The notes under the pieces are model-generated. The model had not been told where the DNA came from. It did no database searches and saw only the letters and a list, made by a program, of their open reading frames with translations. The position numbers were made by a program, and so were the translations under genes. From Galeruca laticollis (taxonomy: Eukaryota > Arthropoda > Insecta > Coleoptera > Chrysomelidae), in NCBI GenBank assembly GCA_963921935.1, contig OY998176.1, positions 177,440,445-177,504,444 on the forward strand: a stretch of DNA of 64,000 nucleotides, read 5' to 3'. Positions 60,110-64,000 of this stretch are shown piece after piece (the first letter of the stretch is position 1; every line of letters begins with the position of its first letter).

Positions 60110-61600
60110 CTACCTACCCAAGAAAGAGAAATTTGCAAAAAAAATATTGAATAGTATCAAATATATTGCGCGAAGAAGTAATAATTGCGGAATTGAGACA
60201 AAAAAGTTATTACCAATAATAAATGTTGAAAAAGCTTGAAGCAAAAAAATATTGAAATTTGAAAAATTCAAATAATATTGTTCATTAAACCAAATAAAAA
60301 CCAAGATTCTTGTAATTACTGAAAAACTAGCAAATCTAAAAACATTGGAAATTGGTAGTAATAGAAGTATGGGACATTGTTTGGAAAGTATCTTGTAGCT
60401 CGTGGCTCTTCTGATTGCCGTATCCACATGTATTCGGGCTTCTGCAATCTTTTTTGTCAACATTTCTTCTTCGGCAATTAATTTGTCTCCCTCCATTAAA
60501 TAAGGCGGTGATATGAATTTTATTTTCAGTCTATCGGTACTATCGTGAATAAGAAATCCTCGGTCAGCTATAATTGTATCATTTTCTTTTAATAAAGTAC
60601 ACAAATCACATTTGTCAAATAATTCAGTGTCAGATATAGCTTGTTCAAATCCCTCACTGCTATATATAATAGCTCTAGTAACATCTATTCCTATCAAAAT
60701 TTCTATTTTATTTGTTTATAATTTGAAAAACTATTTCCTTGTTGCCTGAAGTTTTTGGGCATTTGCACCTCCGCAGCATCTGAAACAACAGTTATTTTTG
60801 CTTGAAATTTTCTAAAGCATAATGGAATGTTCTTAATATTTCTAGCACCAGCAAACATCTCTGCCTGCTACCCATCAATTGGGTGATAAATAAATTATAT
60901 CCACGTATAGAATATCACAGAGACTAATGTTTTACTTATTCCAAAAAAGTAGGATAGTTCATAATTTATCTCTATGTGAAAGTTTGAATTTATGAATAAC
61001 ATTTTCTTTGTTACGTGGTATCTTCATTTTCGGAAATTGTACTGTAGGTGGTCCATAATACTCATATTGAGAAAGCAGAAGGATACATTAAAATGTCCAA
61101 TTGAAAGGACTGCAAAATATTTTGGTTTTAGTTCAATGTTGTTGTAATCGAGTAAGTATTTTTGATTTCTCTGTATAGTAATATTTGGTTTTCAATCCAA
61201 ATGCTTATCTGTTTTTCGGTGGTTGTTCAACTGGTGTTACTGTTTCTTCTTGTTTATTATAATTGTGCCATATACGAATGTACTCTGCGGAAGAAATGGT
61301 TTCATTTCCACGGTAAGTAGTATTTTCTTCAACTTCACTGACTTCATTTTGTTCTAATTGATCCAAGTTGGGTGCATCTACTCCCACCTCTTCAACGTCA
61401 TCAATTTGATGGTAAGCTTATGGTACAAAATTTAAACAGTCTTTATCACTAAAATCAGCACTACAATATAAGTGTTTGTTGAAATATTTTCTGGGGTTAA
61501 TTGTTTATTTCCGCACTTTGTAATTCACTCCGCATACTTTACATGATTTAAAGTGAGTTTTGGAGAAGGGATAAATTTTATTTTCTGGAGCTTTCTTTCA
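60110..61600 (-). pseudogene. THAP and DDE_Tnp_4-type transposase remnant
   Basis: Minus strand. 61600-61430 reads CKVCGVNYKVRK, KYFNKHLYCSADFSDKDC, a THAP finger with Asp where the second Cys-His pair needs His. An acidic linker follows (61387-61205). Near 60800 is ITVVSDAAEVQMPK with a catalytic Asp. The long frame 60697-60110 has GFEQAISDTELFDKCDL, NDTIIADRGFLIHD (second Asp), IAEARIHVDTAIRRATSYKI (region of the catalytic Glu, here Asp) and FVSIPQLLLLRA-like debris. The substitutions and stops show it is inactive. Confidence 0.65.
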
Positions 61601-61661
61601 TTTGCTCAACTCCTGGAATCACTTTTACAGTTTGTGTAAGAACGGCGTGCCATCAAAATTA

Positions 61662-61663
<2 letters not shown>

Positions 61664-61727
<64 letters not shown>
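61664..61727. repeat. (TA)n microsatellite
   Basis: About 64 bp of alternating TA next to the THAP/DDE remnant. Confidence 0.9.
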
Positions 61728-61729
<2 letters not shown>

Positions 61730-63146
61730 AACTAGTCTTCTAGTTCTTGAAACATTTTTAAATAAATAAACACAAAAAAAAGTATTTATTATTAAGGAAA
61801 GTGTAGCAGTAAGCACAACCACTTCATGAAAATCGATGACAATTTAGGTATAAAATCAGTAGAAAGAGTGAAATATGCATAAATATAATATCAGATATTG
61901 ATATGATTGATTAATAAAAGAACTATGAGTAGAAATTCGAAACACAACATTATTTAAATGAGTATTAACAGTTACCTGCACAATTAGTTCCAGAATAACG
62001 TCAATGTCAAAGGGTTCCACATTAATCTGAACATAGCCATATGAATTTCAGCAGAATTAAAATTTTATTAGAACTTGAAACCTGAAACAACATCAATTAA
62101 TATCTATTTCAATAATTGCTTATCAATATTTACAGGTGTTTATAATAAAAGTTGACAATTAAAAGAAAGGGTTGAAAGCTTTATGAGAAATGATTAATGG
62201 AACACAGACCAAACATATGACAAAGAAATGTATTATAAACAGGAAGTAATGAAATCTAGTAATTTTATTACCAACTTAAGATTATTTATTTTATTTTAGG
62301 ACAATAATAACAAAATCAAAAATAATCAATAGTTTATGTAAGACAAAAACATTAAAAATTCAAGAATTCAAAAATAATCAATTACATACATATGAATCAG
62401 TAATCTAGGTTGTATATTTTGTAAAAATAAATATAAATAAGAAAACCGTAAAAACGGAATAATGATTAAAATTGCTAATGTATTATAGGAAAAAGACTTT
62501 ATATAGAATCCTGAATACAAAATAAACATTTGTGAATAAGTGTGTTAATCCTCCCGGACTTAAAAATCCAAACAATTTCATTTTATAACTAAAAGACTTA
62601 GGAATTGACAATTTGTGTTATTAAAATAAAGATAAGCAAGCTTTGCATTTGCCAAGCCAAAAAGTTTGTTGATTCAAAAAACAAGTGAGTGGTTTTTGGT
62701 ATGATGGAGAGGTGAGCGTCTATATAAATCTCCTCTAATAAAATTATCAAAATTCTGATAAAAAGTTAACAAGTGCTCTCGAAAAGGTAATGGATATACA
62801 TTAAAAGTTTTTGTGAACCCGTAAAGAATAAAAAAGGTGGTCAGAAGGTGCATCTCTCTCAGGAAAGATCTTCAAGAAATTAGAGACGCGAATAGCAGCC
62901 AAGGACTGAAGATATATGTATGTGTGTGTTGACAAGACAGCACGTTTTCAAAACGATCTATATAAAAGTTATTGAAAAAGCGGTATAAAGTTGCTGAAAA
63001 ATTTTGAAAATTGGACAGTGTACTTATTACACAGTAAGTTATTAAGTTTTCATAAAAAACCACATAATTTTGAAAAGACAACTTTGAATCAAATTGAATG
63101 AAAAAAACCATTTTAGTCCGGGTGATGATCAGAAATTTACCTTCAA
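61728..63146. other. No gene recognised; part may be the 5' UTR of the next element
   Basis: AT-rich. The stretch just before 63147 (for example CTCTCTCAGGAAAGATCTTC near 62852) may be the leader of the non-LTR element that begins there. TCCTCCCGGACTT near 62551 and AGTCCGGGTGATGA near 63115 form a short inverted pair of unknown meaning. Confidence 0.4.
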
Positions 63147-63998
63147 ATGTCTTTATCAGAAGAAGCCATTCAACAGTTAACCAGTATAATTGAACGGCAG
63201 AATCAAAAACAAACTGAAATAATAACAGACAAATTAAACGAAGAAATTCAAAAATTAAATAAACTAATAGCTTCTGAACAAATCAGAACTACTGAAGTAG
63301 AAGAGGAGGTAAAAGAACTGAAAAACAAAATCAAATATCTGGGAAAGAAATTTTTTTCAAATAACATTATTATTTTTAACAGCTATTACCAGGAAGGTGA
63401 TCTAATAGACTTTACAATAAATTTGTAGAATTCGAAACTTCAATTGAGCCTCAAGAACACTGAAATAAACGATATCTATACAATTGGAAAATCACAGTCG
63501 AATAAACCAATAGTTGTAAAGTTTCTGAGAGCATTGACCAAAGAAGATATTTTGAAAAACTGCAAGAAACTGAAAGGATCAGGCATTGCAATTGCGGAGG
63601 ACTTATCCCAGGAAGGAAGAAAAGAGAATAAATTACTGGTACAACACTTAAAACTAGCTAAAAACGAAAATAAAAAAGCACATATATACAAAAGCACTTT
63701 GTTTGTGGAAGGAGAAGCATTCTCTTATAAGGATTTAGAAACAAACTCTATTAAAGATAAGAATTGTGCAGGCGCAGCATCTTCAAACTGCAGTCTTCTA
63801 AATGCCCGAGAGGAAGGCAAAACAGAAATTCATTCAAAGGTGCAGAAAAGAAGAACACCAGATATCGAAGAGAAAGAAGAACAATTACCGTCAAGTAAGA
63901 AAACACTGATAGAGCCAAAATTCGCTGAAAGACAATCACCAAGGCAGACAAATTTTAAGAAAATAATGGTTCACTTATATTCATTACAATATTTATAA
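63147..63998 (+). CDS. Non-LTR retrotransposon ORF1 protein (one in-frame TAG)
   Basis: A single frame of 283 codons interrupted only by TAG at 63426-63428. The N-terminus is a heptad coiled coil (IIERQNQKQTEIITDKLNEE). Next come NNIIIFNSYYQEGD, an RRM-like strand pattern, then INDIYTIGKSQSNKPIVVKF and KKLKGSGIAIAEDLSQEGRK, and a basic C-terminal tail. This order is that of RNA-chaperone-type ORF1 proteins of insect non-LTR elements; the clade (RTE/CR1-like) is uncertain. ORF2 would lie beyond the right edge of the window. The single stop may be a recent mutation or sequencing error. Confidence 0.65.
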
Positions 63999-64000
63999 CT

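Larger units (their letters stand above)
57900..61620. mobile_element. ISL2EU-like DNA transposon remnant
   Basis: Two convergent degenerate genes lie 0.4 kb apart: SAP plus YqaJ nuclease on plus (57900-59696) and THAP plus DDE transposase on minus (60110-61600). The pairing of a THAP/DDE transposase with a separate YqaJ-type nuclease is the signature of the ISL2EU superfamily. I could not find the terminal inverted repeats or the 2-bp duplication, so the limits given are those of the coding remnants. Confidence 0.6.

Overview
This is an AT-rich eukaryotic, most probably insect, intergenic window built almost entirely from transposable elements, satellites and microsatellites. I recognise no host gene. 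The mixture (BEL/Pao, Ty3/gypsy, I-like non-LTR, Penelope-like, Tc1/mariner, PIF/Harbinger, P-like, Crypton-type and ISL2EU-like elements, with short GT-AG introns and long (TA)n tracts) fits an arthropod chromosome. The order cannot be fixed from the sequence alone.

Layout. 0-7.5 kb: a Penelope-like GIY-YIG tail, then a ~175-bp satellite split by a ~3.6 kb insertion of unknown type. That insertion carries a regular array of hairpins with a constant 7-nt loop and covarying stems, and is itself cut by a Harbinger derivative (TAA duplication). A dead mariner-type transposase and a SAP/coiled-coil gag remnant follow. 8.4-9.4 kb: a long imperfect hairpin and a MITE-like unit. 9.8-26.8 kb: a decayed I-like non-LTR element on the minus strand, split by a young 12.1 kb Ty3/gypsy element (LTRs 13350-15042 and 23777-25468, target duplication ATCG). 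This element has gag, pol, seven 33-residue repeats inside pol and two extra 3' ORFs.

28.8-31.5 kb: a Tc1/mariner-superfamily element with ~438-bp inverted repeats, inserted in a (TA)n tract. 33.4-38.7 kb: a decayed Ty3/gypsy element split by a P-like THAP element (8-bp duplication GATCTCAG). 38.7-39.2 kb: a Myb/SANT-like (zeste type) fragment. 40.1-46.0 kb: a complete BEL/Pao element with an uninterrupted 1730-codon ORF, 239-bp LTRs differing at one base and target duplication ACGAC.

46-64 kb: a degenerate satellite with a perfect 113-bp palindrome; a tyrosine-recombinase remnant on the minus strand; a Tc1 transposase split by a ~1.1 kb insertion; a second, different tyrosine-recombinase (Crypton-type) gene with a 53-bp intron; a tRNA-like element; a convergent SAP/YqaJ nuclease and THAP/DDE transposase pair typical of ISL2EU-like transposons; and the first ORF of another non-LTR element running off the right edge.

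The genes do not form a pathway. The organising principle is nested insertion. The two LTR retrotransposons with nearly identical LTRs are the youngest layers, and most other coding regions are broken by stops or frameshifts. Identifications rest on motif recognition and on repeats and target duplications read directly; no database search was run.
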